Source of the DNA: Kitasatospora sp. NBC_01266
GTDB lineage: Bacteria > Actinomycetota > Actinomycetes > Streptomycetales > Streptomycetaceae
Length of the DNA stretch: 64,000 bases
NCBI RefSeq assembly: GCF_036242395.1
Contig: NZ_CP108458.1
Span: forward strand, 3,410,001-3,474,000
Direction of reading: 5' to 3'
Within the stretch, counting starts at the first letter, position 1; every line of letters starts with the position of its first letter. Of this stretch, positions 16,831 through 24,314 are shown in pieces. Position numbers and translations under genes: made by a program. The notes beneath the pieces were generated by a model. That model was not told where the DNA came from and searched no databases. It was given only the letters and a program-made list of their open reading frames with translations.

Positions 16831-17393
16831 CCTGTCGTAGACGTCGGTGCTTCGTTGTTGATCTGCGAGATCCGCGAGGTGGACAGACCAGGGCGAGCGA
16901 TGGCCTTGCGCTCGACGCCCCCGGCGATGAGCCGGCGGACCAGCCGGTCACGGCGTGCCTCGGCCTCGGTGACCTCGTCGCGATGCCGTTGGATGTCGGC
17001 CATCGCGATGTCGAGCGCGGGCAGGTCCCGTGTGGTCAGCGGGCCGGAGCGGCGCTCGACCCAGTACGACGCGAGGTCGGCGCGGGCCTGGTCGTCCAGC
17101 GCGGTCAGATCCTTGTCGTAGCGGCCGGTGACATCGCCGAGGACGATCCGGACCGGTGTGGGGCCGGTGGTGACGGGCTGTTCGATGGTCGGCCGACCGG
17201 TGTCCAGTGCGGTGGACAACGTGCCGCGCGCGAACATGTGGGCGTGGCCGTGACGGTTCTGGATCAGCAAGATCAGGTTGGTCTCGCGGAACGTCCACTC
17301 GGCGATCACCAACGCCTCGGTGGTCAGCATCCAGCCGGGCATGCCGGCCAGGTCGTGCAGGGTGGCCGCGACGACGTCGCCGGGGCTGTACAT
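16827..17393 (-). CDS. Early phage protein with C-terminal HTH
   Basis: 188 residues. The N-terminal 110 are mixed helix/strand (EALVIAEWTFRETNLILLIQNR). The C-terminal 60 (DRLVRRLIAGGVERKAIARPGLSTSRISQINNE) read as a helix-turn-helix of the sigma-factor region 4 type, so DNA binding is plausible. GAGAGG precedes ATG 17393. Separated from the upstream gene by a perfect 16-bp hairpin. Role in phage regulation is inference. Confidence 0.65.
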   Translation of the reverse strand: MYSPGDVVAATLHDLAGMPGWMLTTEALVIAEWTFRETNLILLIQNRHGHAHMFARGTLSTALDTGRPTIEQPVTTGPTPVRIVLGDVTGRYDKDLTALDDQARADLASYWVERRSGPLTTRDLPALDIAMADIQRHRDEVTEAEARRDRLVRRLIAGGVERKAIARPGLSTSRISQINNEAPTSTTG

Positions 17394-17413
17394 GGGTAAT
17401 CCTCTCGGGGTGG

Positions 17414-17449
17414 TCCAGCGCGCTCAACACGTCTGTTGAGCGCGCTGGA
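17414..17449. terminator. Perfect 16-bp inverted repeat within the early operon
   Basis: TCCAGCGCGCTCAACA (17414-17429) pairs with its complement at 17434-17449 around a CGTC loop. It lies between the genes at 17460 and 17393 on the leftward strand. It could be a partial terminator, an RNA-processing or stabilising hairpin, or a protein-binding palindrome. Confidence 0.6.
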
Positions 17450-17459
17450 TCGGGTGTGG

Positions 17460-18182
17460 TCAGGCTGCGGACAGGCGGTCGAGCAGCGCGGCGCCGGAGC
17501 AGATGAGCCCGCACTGGCCGCAGCGGATGGTGAAGTCGGTCGGGCCGGTGGTGGCGGACAGGCGGCCGCCGCACGGGCAGTTGAGGTCCAGCGCGGTCTC
17601 CTCGCCGTCCTGGTGATCGCCGATCGCGCGGTCGAGTCGGCGCCGAGCAGTCGCGGCGGTGCGGGCTATCTGGTGGCGCTGGTCGTCGGTGAGCGGCCGG
17701 AACGGGCCCGTGGCGCTGGTGAGCCGGCACGCGAGCCACGCGGCGGCCACCGCGCCGTCGCGGTGGGCCATGTTGAACCGCCAGCGGCGCTTGTCCGCGC
17801 TGTCCTTGGCGGCCATGAGTGCGAGCGAGCGAGCAACGTCGTCGTTCGGGCTGGCCGACCGGATCCGCGCGGTGAACGCGGGCCGCTGGATGGCGGAGGC
17901 GATCTCGTCCGCGAGCGTGCACAGCGCGTCGTCCAGCGCGGTGATCACGTCCAGGACCGGCACGCGCAGCGGCGCCGGCCGCTCGCCGGGCGCGGTCGCG
18001 GTCCGCTCGGCGTACTCAGCGGCGGCCTCGGCCAGGTCGGCCTCGTCACGTTCCAGGTGCGCGATGCCCATCACGGGCGGCCAGGTGGCCGGGGTGCTCG
18101 TGGTCAGCTGCTCGCGGAGCGCGGGCCAGCTGGTGGTGATGTGTCGCAGGTCGGCGACGGCAGTAGCGGTGGTGCTGGTCAC
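17460..18182 (-). CDS. Hypothetical early phage protein with C-terminal zinc ribbon
   Basis: 240 residues from GTG 18182 with AGGAG close upstream. The last 55 residues contain CPCGG and, 18 residues later, CGQCG, a four-Cys ribbon expected to bind zinc. The remainder is mostly helical with Arg-rich helices. Zinc ribbons of this sort occur in DNA- or RNA-associated proteins, so a nucleic-acid role is possible. Family not recognised. Confidence 0.65.
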   Translation of the reverse strand: MTSTTATAVADLRHITTSWPALREQLTTSTPATWPPVMGIAHLERDEADLAEAAAEYAERTATAPGERPAPLRVPVLDVITALDDALCTLADEIASAIQRPAFTARIRSASPNDDVARSLALMAAKDSADKRRWRFNMAHRDGAVAAAWLACRLTSATGPFRPLTDDQRHQIARTAATARRRLDRAIGDHQDGEETALDLNCPCGGRLSATTGPTDFTIRCGQCGLICSGAALLDRLSAA

Positions 18183-18237
18183 TGTGGCTCCTGTGCGGCG
18201 ATGGTGTCGTGGGCGTGGTGGGCAGGCCTGTGAGCTG

Positions 18238-18567
18238 TCAGCTCTGGCTGGCGATCAGGTGCCAGGCAGGGGCCGGGTGGTCGGCGTAGTCCAGTTCCAG
18301 GCAGGCGTGGTGGAGGCGCGCGTCACGCTCGGCCTGCCCAGTCGGGTCGGGTGCCGGAATCGTCTCGGTCTCGCCCATGTCGGCGTCGGCGTAGTCGGTG
18401 CACAGGTAGGTGGTGTGCTGGTCGTACGGTCCGGCGCTGGCGTGGCTGACGCCCTGGTGGTGGGCGAGGATCGAGTCGAGGAGTTCCTCGCCGCGCCAGC
18501 CGGCGGCGTCGTGGTCGTCGGGGAGCGGGATGCCGTAGAGGACGATGGCGCTGTTCCAGATGCCCAT
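18238..18567 (-). CDS. Hypothetical early phage protein
   Basis: 109 residues from ATG 18567 with GGAGGT 6 nt upstream. Acidic, with MGIWNSAIVLYGIPLPDDHD and later LHHACLELDYADHPAPAW. Several His/Asp pairs but no recognised catalytic motif. Part of the small-gene run of the early operon. Confidence 0.6.
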   Translation of the reverse strand: MGIWNSAIVLYGIPLPDDHDAAGWRGEELLDSILAHHQGVSHASAGPYDQHTTYLCTDYADADMGETETIPAPDPTGQAERDARLHHACLELDYADHPAPAWHLIASQS

Positions 18568-18580
18568 GGGGCTACCTCCG

Positions 18581-18814
18581 TCAAGTGGTGATGGTGGTGG
18601 GGTTACGGGTCTGCTGCTGGAGTGCGCGGAGTCGGTGGGCAAGTCCGCCGGCGGATCGGCGCTCCTGCTCGCGGTCGCGCCGGTCGTGCTCGGCCAGCCA
18701 CAACAGGCGGTTGCGATCGCGGGGCTGGAGGCGTTTCGAGGCCTCGGTGATCAGCCGCTGCAGCTCTGCGCGTTCGGTGTCGGTGAGCGGCAGCGGAGTG
18801 CGCTGGGCGGTCAC
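18581..18814 (-). CDS. Small charged helical phage protein
   Basis: 77 residues, very rich in Arg, Leu, Gln and Glu (LTDTERAELQRLITEASKRLQPRDRNRLL), so likely a single long helix or coiled coil. GTG 18814 overlaps the previous TGA (GTGA). No family recognised. Confidence 0.55.
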   Translation of the reverse strand: MTAQRTPLPLTDTERAELQRLITEASKRLQPRDRNRLLWLAEHDRRDREQERRSAGGLAHRLRALQQQTRNPTTITT

Positions 18815-19086
18815 GACAGACCCGCCAGCTTCCGCAGGTCGCGGGCGATGCTCTCCAACGCCTGGTTGGTGTACTCCTCGTCATCGATCGGCTGCGGGAT
18901 CCTGCTGGCCAACACGGTCTTTGAGGCCTGTGCGAGCACCGCGGCCGCAGCGGCGGTCCAGGCGGCCTGGATCGGCTCGCCGAGGTGCTCCCAGGCGGGC
19001 ATGGGGCGGTCGTCGTGGGTGAGGCCGCCGGTCGCGGTGCCGTAGGCGGTGTAGGCGAGCTGAGCGGGGGTCTGGGCGGTCGTCAT
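18811..19086 (-). CDS. Small hypothetical phage protein
   Basis: 91 residues. MTTAQTPAQLAYTAYGTATGG followed by MPAWEHLGEPIQAAWTAAA, a motif I associate with small proteins of Streptomyces phages and integrative plasmids. ATG 19086 overlaps the stop of the gene upstream. Function unknown. Confidence 0.65.
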   Translation of the reverse strand: MTTAQTPAQLAYTAYGTATGGLTHDDRPMPAWEHLGEPIQAAWTAAAAAVLAQASKTVLASRIPQPIDDEEYTNQALESIARDLRKLAGLS

Positions 19087-19277
19087 GACGGGTTGGTCCT
19101 CTCTGTGGGCTCGATGGCGAACAGGCCGGCGGCGGCGCGGCGGTGAAGCTCCTCGGCCTGGGCCTCGATCTCTGCCTCGAGCGCGCGGCCTTCGCTGTCG
19201 AGCGCCCAGACGATGGCGGCCACGGTGCCGATCAGGGTGTAGGCGGTCAGCGCGCGGATCAGCATGGGCAGGATCAC
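19083..19277 (-). CDS. Small single-pass membrane protein
   Basis: 64 residues from GTG 19277, which overlaps the helicase TGA (GTGA). Residues 5-23 (MLIRALTAYTLIGTVAAIVW) are hydrophobic and followed by an acidic helix (EGRALEAEIEAQAEEL). One membrane pass with a cytoplasmic helical tail is expected. Coupled to the helicase gene; function unknown. Confidence 0.6.
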   Translation of the reverse strand: MILPMLIRALTAYTLIGTVAAIVWALDSEGRALEAEIEAQAEELHRRAAAGLFAIEPTERTNPS

Positions 19278-20644
19278 GAGACTGCCCCGGTCGGGCTGTA
19301 GCCGGTGTGGGCGTCGGCGTCGATCGGGGTATAGCCGGTCCACGGCCAGTGGGTGCTCCAGCCCTGGCGCAGGTAGGTGGGCCAGGCGCGTTCGTCGCGG
19401 CCGCCGCGCCAGGGCAGTACGCGCCGGGCTCGCTCGTCCTGGGCGGAGCGCTCGTCCTCGACCGGGCGCAGGCCCAGCCCGAACTCGGGCCAGCGCAGCC
19501 ACAGCGAGCTGCCGACGGGTGCGAGGCCGCGCGGGCCGAAGCCGGTGGCCTTGGCCGCGTGCGCCTCCAGGGACAGCGTGCAGCGGGCGGTGGCGCGGGC
19601 TTCGTCCAGGACCACGGTCACCTTGCGGGCGTGCTCTTCGGAGTTGGGGTCTCCGGCGTGCAGGCGGTAGATGGGGCCGACGACCAGCAGGTCCGGCATG
19701 ACGGTCTCGACGCGGCGCATCAGCCAGGAGCGGCCCTCGGCGCGGGTCAGGTCGACGCCTTCGGGGCGGATGTCGATGTGGAGCTGGCCGCGCTTGACGG
19801 GGGTGTGCAGGCGCTCGGCGATGTTCATCAGGGCGCGGTAGTGGCGGCGGGACTGGCGGCCGGAGTTCTCGCAGTCCAGGACCAGGACGCGTTGCGGGCC
19901 GAGGTGGTTGGGCTCGTTGGGCTTGCTGGGGTGGGAGGCGAACGGCAGGACGCCGGCGGCCGCGGTGACGGCGAGCTGCCGCTGAAGGACGGACTTGCCG
20001 CCGCCCTCGCCTGCGGTCCAGATGATCCGGTCGGTGTGCTCGAGGAGGCCGGGCAGGACCCAGTCGTGGTCGGTGTCGTCGATGGCGAGGAAGTCGTGCA
20101 TGTCGAGCACGGGCTGGTCTTCGCGGGCGCGGCCGGCGTCGCGGACGTCGCGGAGCTTGGCGACCGCGTGCTCGGCGAGGTCGCCGGCGTCGTCGTCGGT
20201 GGTGAGTTCCCAGGCGGCCTGGGCGATCTGCTGTCCGGCGGCGATGAGTTGGCGGCGCTGGGCCAGGTCGCGGATCCGGTCGGCGAGCCAGTCTGCGTTC
20301 AGGGCGTAGGTGCCGACCTCGACCAGGGTGTGCAGGTAGCCGACGCCGCCGATGCGCTGCAGGCCCCCGGAGCGCTGCAGGGCCGCGGTCAGGGTGATCG
20401 GGTCGATGGGCTCACCGTCCTCGGCGAGGTCGAGCATGGCGCGGTGGATGGTCTCGTGGCCGGGCCGGTAGTAGGCGCCCGGGTCGAGGCGCAGGTCGCG
20501 CAGCAGGCGCCTGGCGTCGTGGTGCAGGAGGATGCGGCCGAGCAGGCCCATCTCGGCGCCCAGGTCGTGGGGTTGCGCGCGGGCCCAGGGCTCCACCGCG
20601 AGGTCCTCGGGCGCGGGGGGCTGGTCGTCAGGCTCGGTGGTCAT
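19274..20644 (-). CDS. Replicative DnaB-like helicase
   Basis: 456 residues. Residues 25-130 match the DnaB N-terminal domain (AEMGLLGRILL, YYRPGHETIHRAM, GGVGYLHTLVE). The ATPase part has Walker A GEGGGKS (212-218) and a Walker B-like RVLVLDCEN. The core resembles RepA/AAA_25-type ATPases rather than the standard DnaB C-terminus. ATG 20644 overlaps the initiator stop (TGATG). Paired with the initiator upstream, it should be the phage replication helicase, acting without a visible separate loader. Confidence 0.85.
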   Translation of the reverse strand: MTTEPDDQPPAPEDLAVEPWARAQPHDLGAEMGLLGRILLHHDARRLLRDLRLDPGAYYRPGHETIHRAMLDLAEDGEPIDPITLTAALQRSGGLQRIGGVGYLHTLVEVGTYALNADWLADRIRDLAQRRQLIAAGQQIAQAAWELTTDDDAGDLAEHAVAKLRDVRDAGRAREDQPVLDMHDFLAIDDTDHDWVLPGLLEHTDRIIWTAGEGGGKSVLQRQLAVTAAAGVLPFASHPSKPNEPNHLGPQRVLVLDCENSGRQSRRHYRALMNIAERLHTPVKRGQLHIDIRPEGVDLTRAEGRSWLMRRVETVMPDLLVVGPIYRLHAGDPNSEEHARKVTVVLDEARATARCTLSLEAHAAKATGFGPRGLAPVGSSLWLRWPEFGLGLRPVEDERSAQDERARRVLPWRGGRDERAWPTYLRQGWSTHWPWTGYTPIDADAHTGYSPTGAVS

Positions 20645-21510
20645 CAGAAGATCCCTTGGTCGGCCCAGCGCTGGTGGGCGGGCTGCTGGGGCCCGGCTGG
20701 CTGAGGGGTGTGCAGTTCGTCGTCGTAGCGCTCGGCGTTGAGCCAGCTGCTGGGGTGCGGGATGAACTTCGGGTCGGTGCCGGCGGCGGCGTGGAACGCC
20801 GCGTGCCGTGCGGCGGCGGCTACGAGGTGCTCGGGCTCGGCACCGCGAGCCAGCGCCTTGGTCCACGCGGTGCGGGCTGCGCCCTTGCCGACCCGGCGGG
20901 GGTAGGCAGTCCAGAACGCCTCGAAGGCGGCGTCGGGAGGCGGTGGCGATGCGCGCTGGGTCGGAGAGTTATCTCTCTTGAGGGGTATGAGGGGTAGGGG
21001 TCCGGGTTTCCCGGACCCTTTCGGGGTCAAATCCGGACCCTTTCGGTGAGTTGCGTCCGGAGAACCCGGACCCTTTCGGGCCTCATTGGGTCCGGGTTCT
21101 CCGGACGCAAACCCCTCATTGGGTCCTGGAGATCCGGACCCTATGGCGTCGTTTGGGTCCTGGAGATCCGGACCCAAACCGGGGTTTGCGTCCGGAGAAC
21201 CCGGACCCTTTGGAGTGCTCGCGGCGGTGGCCAGGACGGGGATCCGGTAGACCGCGCGGCGCCCGCGGCGGCCGGCCTCGACCACCTCCAAGGCGCCCTT
21301 GGCCCGCAAGGCCTTGAGGACGTCGTAGCGGCTGGAGCGGCTCGGGATCCGCATCCGACGGACCGTGCTCGGGTCGTCCTCGACGCCCGGCCAGCAGACC
21401 CGGGTGGCGTCGTTGGCGTCTTCCGCGAGCACGCCGAGCACCCACGCCTCGCGATGCGTCAGCGTCGCGGGCGCGTGGTCCATCACCTCGGCGATCAGGC
21501 GGATTCCCAC
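20644..21510 (-). CDS. Phage replication initiator (O-like), carries iteron origin in its coding sequence
   Basis: 288 residues from GTG 21510 (GAAGGG 9 nt upstream; the start VGIRLIAEVMDHAP fits related proteins). Residues 1-95 form a winged-helix domain (THREAWVLGVLAED, SRSSRYDVLKALRAKGALEV, GRRAVYRIP). The middle (100-175) is a low-complexity Gly/Pro/Asp linker encoded by the palindromic repeats at 20998-21208. The C-terminal 85 residues hold FEAFWTAYPRRVGKGAARTAW, a domain found in many phage replication proteins and thought to contact the helicase. The helicase gene follows immediately. This is the layout of lambda O: DNA-binding domain, origin-encoded linker, helicase-interacting end. 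Confidence 0.8.
   Translation of the reverse strand: MGIRLIAEVMDHAPATLTHREAWVLGVLAEDANDATRVCWPGVEDDPSTVRRMRIPSRSSRYDVLKALRAKGALEVVEAGRRGRRAVYRIPVLATAASTPKGPGSPDANPGLGPDLQDPNDAIGSGSPGPNEGFASGEPGPNEARKGPGSPDATHRKGPDLTPKGSGKPGPLPLIPLKRDNSPTQRASPPPPDAAFEAFWTAYPRRVGKGAARTAWTKALARGAEPEHLVAAAARHAAFHAAAGTDPKFIPHPSSWLNAERYDDELHTPQPAGPQQPAHQRWADQGIF
20998..21208. repeat. Palindromic iteron cluster, predicted phage replication origin
   Basis: Related copies share GTCCGG or GGTCC, a 3-9 nt centre and CCGGAC. Clear units: 20998-21018 (GGGTCCGGG, 3-nt spacer, CCCGGACCC); 21051-21073; 21088-21110, the exact reverse complement of the previous unit over 23 bp; 21121-21141 and 21155-21175, identical 21-bp direct repeats; 21186-21208, identical to 21051-21073. 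A half unit lies at 21031-21040. All fall in the linker of the initiator gene. Repeat number, symmetry and host gene argue for initiator-binding sites. Confidence 0.75.
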
Positions 21511-21611
21511 GTGTAGCGGCCCTTCGATGATGTGCGGCACGGTGCCGGTGATGGGCGCCCGCGGCGGAAGGCGTTCGGCCGCTCCCGCCACGGGCCGTCA
21601 GGGGGCGGCGA

Positions 21612-22061
21612 TCAGCCCGGGAGTCGTCCCGCTCGCTTCTCGGCCAGCGCCAGCCGGACGAGGTCGGCCACGACGCTCAGCAGGGCGCACACGGACGCGG
21701 GGTACTGCTCATCGCCGGAGCTCAGCGCCGCGCCGAACAGGGCGGAGCAGGTGTCGGTGTCGCCGTTGCTGTAGGCCACCAGGAAGCGCAGCGCGAACGC
21801 CTGCGGGGGGTCGGCGGTCAGGGCGCCTGGGGTGGCTTCGGCCATTGCCCATATACCGTCCTCGCCCGGCGCCCGCTCGCCGTACAGCAGCGTCAGGGCG
21901 TGCCTGCCGGCCGTGGCGATGGCGCAGCAGACGCCGAACATGTCGGCGTTGGTGCCGTTCTGGCCGAGGGTCTCCAGCGCGGTAGCGGCCCGGTCAGCAT
22001 CGCCATCGATGGCGTAGCCGATGGCTTCCTGGATCAGCGTCACGGTCTCGTCCTGGGTCAT
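21612..22061 (-). CDS. Hypothetical early phage protein
   Basis: 149 residues from ATG 22061 with GGAGTGAC directly upstream. Wholly helical in appearance (VTLIQEAIGYAIDGDADRAATALETLGQNG), with several paired helices that look TPR-like. Appears upstream of the replication initiator. Family not recognised; a protein-protein scaffold is the most one can say. Confidence 0.6.
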   Translation of the reverse strand: MTQDETVTLIQEAIGYAIDGDADRAATALETLGQNGTNADMFGVCCAIATAGRHALTLLYGERAPGEDGIWAMAEATPGALTADPPQAFALRFLVAYSNGDTDTCSALFGAALSSGDEQYPASVCALLSVVADLVRLALAEKRAGRLPG

Positions 22062-22114
22062 GTCACTCCGTCGAGGTGGGGCCGGGCGGCGCGCTGGCCG
22101 CCCGGCCGGGCGGG

Positions 22115-22501
22115 TCAGAACGGCGATTGATTGCTGTGCCACGGGTCGGCTGCGGCGCGTCGGCGCCATGACCGGCGGGGCAGCGGCAGCACGAGCACCG
22201 CGAGGTCCACGTCCCAGCAGGGGCACAGACATTCGTGGGTGCCGCCGTACTCGCCGGACTCGTCGGCGTAGTCCTGGCTCCAGCCGCCCTCGCCGCAGCA
22301 GTCCGGGCAGTCGGGGCGCGGGGTGTCGGCGACGTACAGGCCTCGGCGCGGCCAGTCGCGGCGGCCCAGCCGGTAGCGGCCAGCGGGCAACCGGAGCAGG
22401 AACCAGCCGGAGCCGTTCGGGCGAACCAGCTCCAGCGCGGGAACGGGGTCCTCGACACGGACGACGCGCCAGGCCGACCGCGAGCGCGGGGAGTTGCTCA
22501 C
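22115..22501 (-). CDS. Hypothetical protein with DnaJ-like zinc cluster
   Basis: 128 residues from GTG 22501, overlapping the upstream TGA (GTGA). Residues about 60-95 contain CPDCCGEGGW and CLCPCW, a two-part cysteine cluster like DnaJ-type zinc knuckles, embedded in basic sequence. A zinc-stabilised small protein is likely; function unknown. Confidence 0.6.
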   Translation of the reverse strand: MSNSPRSRSAWRVVRVEDPVPALELVRPNGSGWFLLRLPAGRYRLGRRDWPRRGLYVADTPRPDCPDCCGEGGWSQDYADESGEYGGTHECLCPCWDVDLAVLVLPLPRRSWRRRAAADPWHSNQSPF

Positions 22502-22632
22502 CGCTGCCCCCGGTTCCGGCGCGTCGGGCGGCCCTGCCGGCGCTCGTAGCGGATCTGCTCGGCGTAGGCCTCGATGATGAGCAGCAGGACCAGGCCGCCG
22601 AGCGCCACCGCCCACCAGGCGCCGGCGCTCAC
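22498..22632 (-). CDS. Micro single-pass membrane protein
   Basis: 44 residues from GTG 22632 (overlaps previous TGA). AWWAVALGGLVLLLIIEAYAE is a clear membrane segment followed by a strongly basic tail (YERRQGRPTRRNRGQR). Coupled on both sides to its neighbours. Unknown function. Confidence 0.55.
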   Translation of the reverse strand: MSAGAWWAVALGGLVLLLIIEAYAEQIRYERRQGRPTRRNRGQR

Positions 22633-23183
22633 AGCTCGCCGCCGGGCAGCGTGGTGGCCTCGGTCCAGCTCGCGCCCGCGTCCAGGGCGGCCCTGGCCTG
22701 CTCGCTGGTGACGTAGCCGGCAGCCGGGCGTTCGGCGATCCGGCTGCGGAGGTAGGCGACGGTGGAGGCCGGCTGGTAGCCCGGACCTTCGAGTAGGGCA
22801 TCGAGGACGATCACGATCTCCATCGCTCGGTCCTCGAGTACCTGCTGCCGAGCCCGACCACCGGCGACGGTGGCGGCGTGCGGGAGGTCGAGTGCCTCGC
22901 GGACCGCCGTCAGGGCGTCCGGCATCCAGCCGGTGGCGTGGCGCTGCTCGTCGCGTGTGCGGTCGTGTGCGGCCTTCTCGTCCGCCAGCGCGGCGGTGAG
23001 CCGTCCGATCTCCGCCAGCAAGGCGGGGACGTCCTCGCGGGCGATCCTGGCTCCCCAGTCGGCCATGACGGCCGCTCCGGTGATCAGATCCGGGGTCCGC
23101 TGCTCCCACGCGAGAGCGAGCGTCTCGGCGCGAGCCCGCGTCTCCTCCACCCGCGCTGGCGTCAACGACTCCCGGGCGCTCAC
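22629..23183 (-). CDS. Coiled-coil early phage protein
   Basis: 184 residues from GTG 23183, overlapping the upstream stop. Mostly helical: residues 10-75 read as coiled coil (VEETRARAETLALAWEQ, LLAEIGRLTAALADEK). The C-terminal part ends SEQARAALDAGASW. No family recognised. Confidence 0.6.
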   Translation of the reverse strand: MSARESLTPARVEETRARAETLALAWEQRTPDLITGAAVMADWGARIAREDVPALLAEIGRLTAALADEKAAHDRTRDEQRHATGWMPDALTAVREALDLPHAATVAGGRARQQVLEDRAMEIVIVLDALLEGPGYQPASTVAYLRSRIAERPAAGYVTSEQARAALDAGASWTEATTLPGGEL

Positions 23184-23542
23184 GCCGCCACCTCGATCCC
23201 CGTGACGGTGACGGCCGCCTGGACGGTGGCCGGCACGCTCGCGAGGAGCGTCACGCGCAGGCCGTCGCCGAGCTGCGCCGTGGCGGTCCGGATCGTGCGG
23301 GCGCCGTCGACGGCCTCGGTACGGCGGTCGCTGCTGCCGTGGGCGCCGAGCAGCTGGCGCCAGCAGTCCAGGGTGCGCAGCGCGCTGTCGTCGGCCGAGT
23401 AGAGCGTCCCGGTCACGACCGCGCCGCATACGGTCCAGATCGGCGCAGCGACCACACCGGCGGCCGTCGCGTTCTCGGTCAGGTCGACCAGCAGCGCGAG
23501 CGCGGCGGCCTGGGAGTGCAGTTCGGTAGGCTCGTTGATCAC
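23180..23542 (-). CDS. First gene of the early operon, hypothetical
   Basis: 120 residues from GTG 23542 with AGGAGG 6 nt upstream, a strong start. Small and Ala/Thr/Val-rich with beta strands at the end (RVTLLASVPATVQAAVTVTG). First in a chain of GTGA/ATGA-coupled genes. Unknown function. Confidence 0.6.
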   Translation of the reverse strand: MINEPTELHSQAAALALLVDLTENATAAGVVAAPIWTVCGAVVTGTLYSADDSALRTLDCWRQLLGAHGSSDRRTEAVDGARTIRTATAQLGDGLRVTLLASVPATVQAAVTVTGIEVAA

Positions 23543-23633
23543 GGCCTGCCTCCTCGTTGTCTGTGGGTGATCGGTGGGCCGGGGCCGTCCCGGGTTGGCG
23601 CCAGGGGACGGCCCGCCCAAGTTCGTGGGAGCG

Positions 23634-24101
23634 TCAGGCGACGCGGCGACCGCTGTGCGCAGCCGGAGTGATCTCGCCAGCGGCAGAGATTCGGCGGATG
23701 TGCTCCGCCGTGAACTTCGTGCGGCCCGCGATGAAGGTGCAGGCGATGCGGCGGTCAGCGACCTGACCAGCCAGCCAGCGCTTCGAGACGCCCAGCAGAT
23801 CGGCCACCTCGTCGATCGAGAAGTGCCGCAAGCCAGTGCTGTCGGGCGCTGTCTCCTTCTTCCTGCGCCCGGTCGTGGCCTTGGTAGTGGTCACGGCGTT
23901 GGTTTCCTCCCTGTTGATGGCGGCGACCGGCACGCCCAAGGCCGCTGCGATTCGTCGAAGGGTCGCCTCGCTCGCGCCTGCTTCTCCCCGTTCAAGCCGA
24001 GAGATGTGGCTGCTATCACACGAGGATCGGCCCGCGAGTTCATTGACGCTCATTTTCTGTGCGCCCCGCAGTGCCCTGATTGCCGTGCCGTTCGGTGTCA
24101 C
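23634..24101 (-). CDS. Xre-type regulator fused to an excisionase-like HTH
   Basis: 155 residues. Residues 1-60 are a Cro/CI-type HTH (SVNELAGRSSCDSSHISRLERGE). After a short basic linker, residues 95-140 form a MerR/excisionase-like HTH (FSIDEVADLLGVSKRWLAGQV, followed by RTKFTAEHIRRI). GTG 24101 is preferred over longer starts because a promoter with -35 TTGTCT, 17-nt spacer and -10 TAGTTT ends exactly 7 nt before it, implying a leaderless message. It is divergent from the repressor at 24315. Two DNA-binding modules in one protein suggest a combined lysogeny/excision control factor; the assignment is inference. Confidence 0.75.
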   Translation of the reverse strand: MTPNGTAIRALRGAQKMSVNELAGRSSCDSSHISRLERGEAGASEATLRRIAAALGVPVAAINREETNAVTTTKATTGRRKKETAPDSTGLRHFSIDEVADLLGVSKRWLAGQVADRRIACTFIAGRTKFTAEHIRRISAAGEITPAAHSGRRVA

Positions 24102-24137
24102 GAACAGAAAACTAACCCGCGCTCGTGCGAGAGACAA
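24102..24137 (-). promoter_or_regulatory. Leaderless promoter of the leftward regulator
   Basis: On the minus strand, TTGTCT (24132-24137) and TAGTTT (24109-24114) with 17-nt spacing; the GTG follows 7 nt after the -10, so transcription should begin at or near the start codon. Confidence 0.7.
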
Positions 24138-24159
24138 CCCCTCCTGCACAGTTTTAGTG

Positions 24160-24184
24160 CATCCTGACCCATCGGGTCAGGATG
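24160..24184. promoter_or_regulatory. Palindrome in the repressor intergenic region
   Basis: CATCCTGACCC (24160-24170) and GGGTCAGGATG (24174-24184) are perfect 11-bp arms around ATC. It lies in the divergent region between the two prophage regulators and is a good operator candidate; a hairpin role is the alternative. Confidence 0.55.
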
Positions 24185-24220
24185 GCACCCGTGCCACGTG
24201 CACCGCTTTGCCCAGTTTCA

Positions 24221-24243
24221 TGCACCATAGATCCCTTGGTGCA
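24221..24243. promoter_or_regulatory. Second palindrome, TGCACCA-N9-TGGTGCA
   Basis: Seven-bp arms at 24221-24227 and 24237-24243 with a 9-nt spacer. Related half sites occur at 24199-24204 and inside nearby sequence. Probably an operator of one of the divergent regulators. Confidence 0.45.
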
Positions 24244-24314
24244 CACCCTTAATGGCAGGTCAAACGACTGAAACGGTGCTATCGCGTTGCGTAGTCGTGC
24301 TGCATGATGGAGGC

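Noticed and set aside
20998..21208. CRISPR array
   Set aside because: Units are palindromes with uneven spacing, occur in both orientations and are in frame within a gene; no cas genes.
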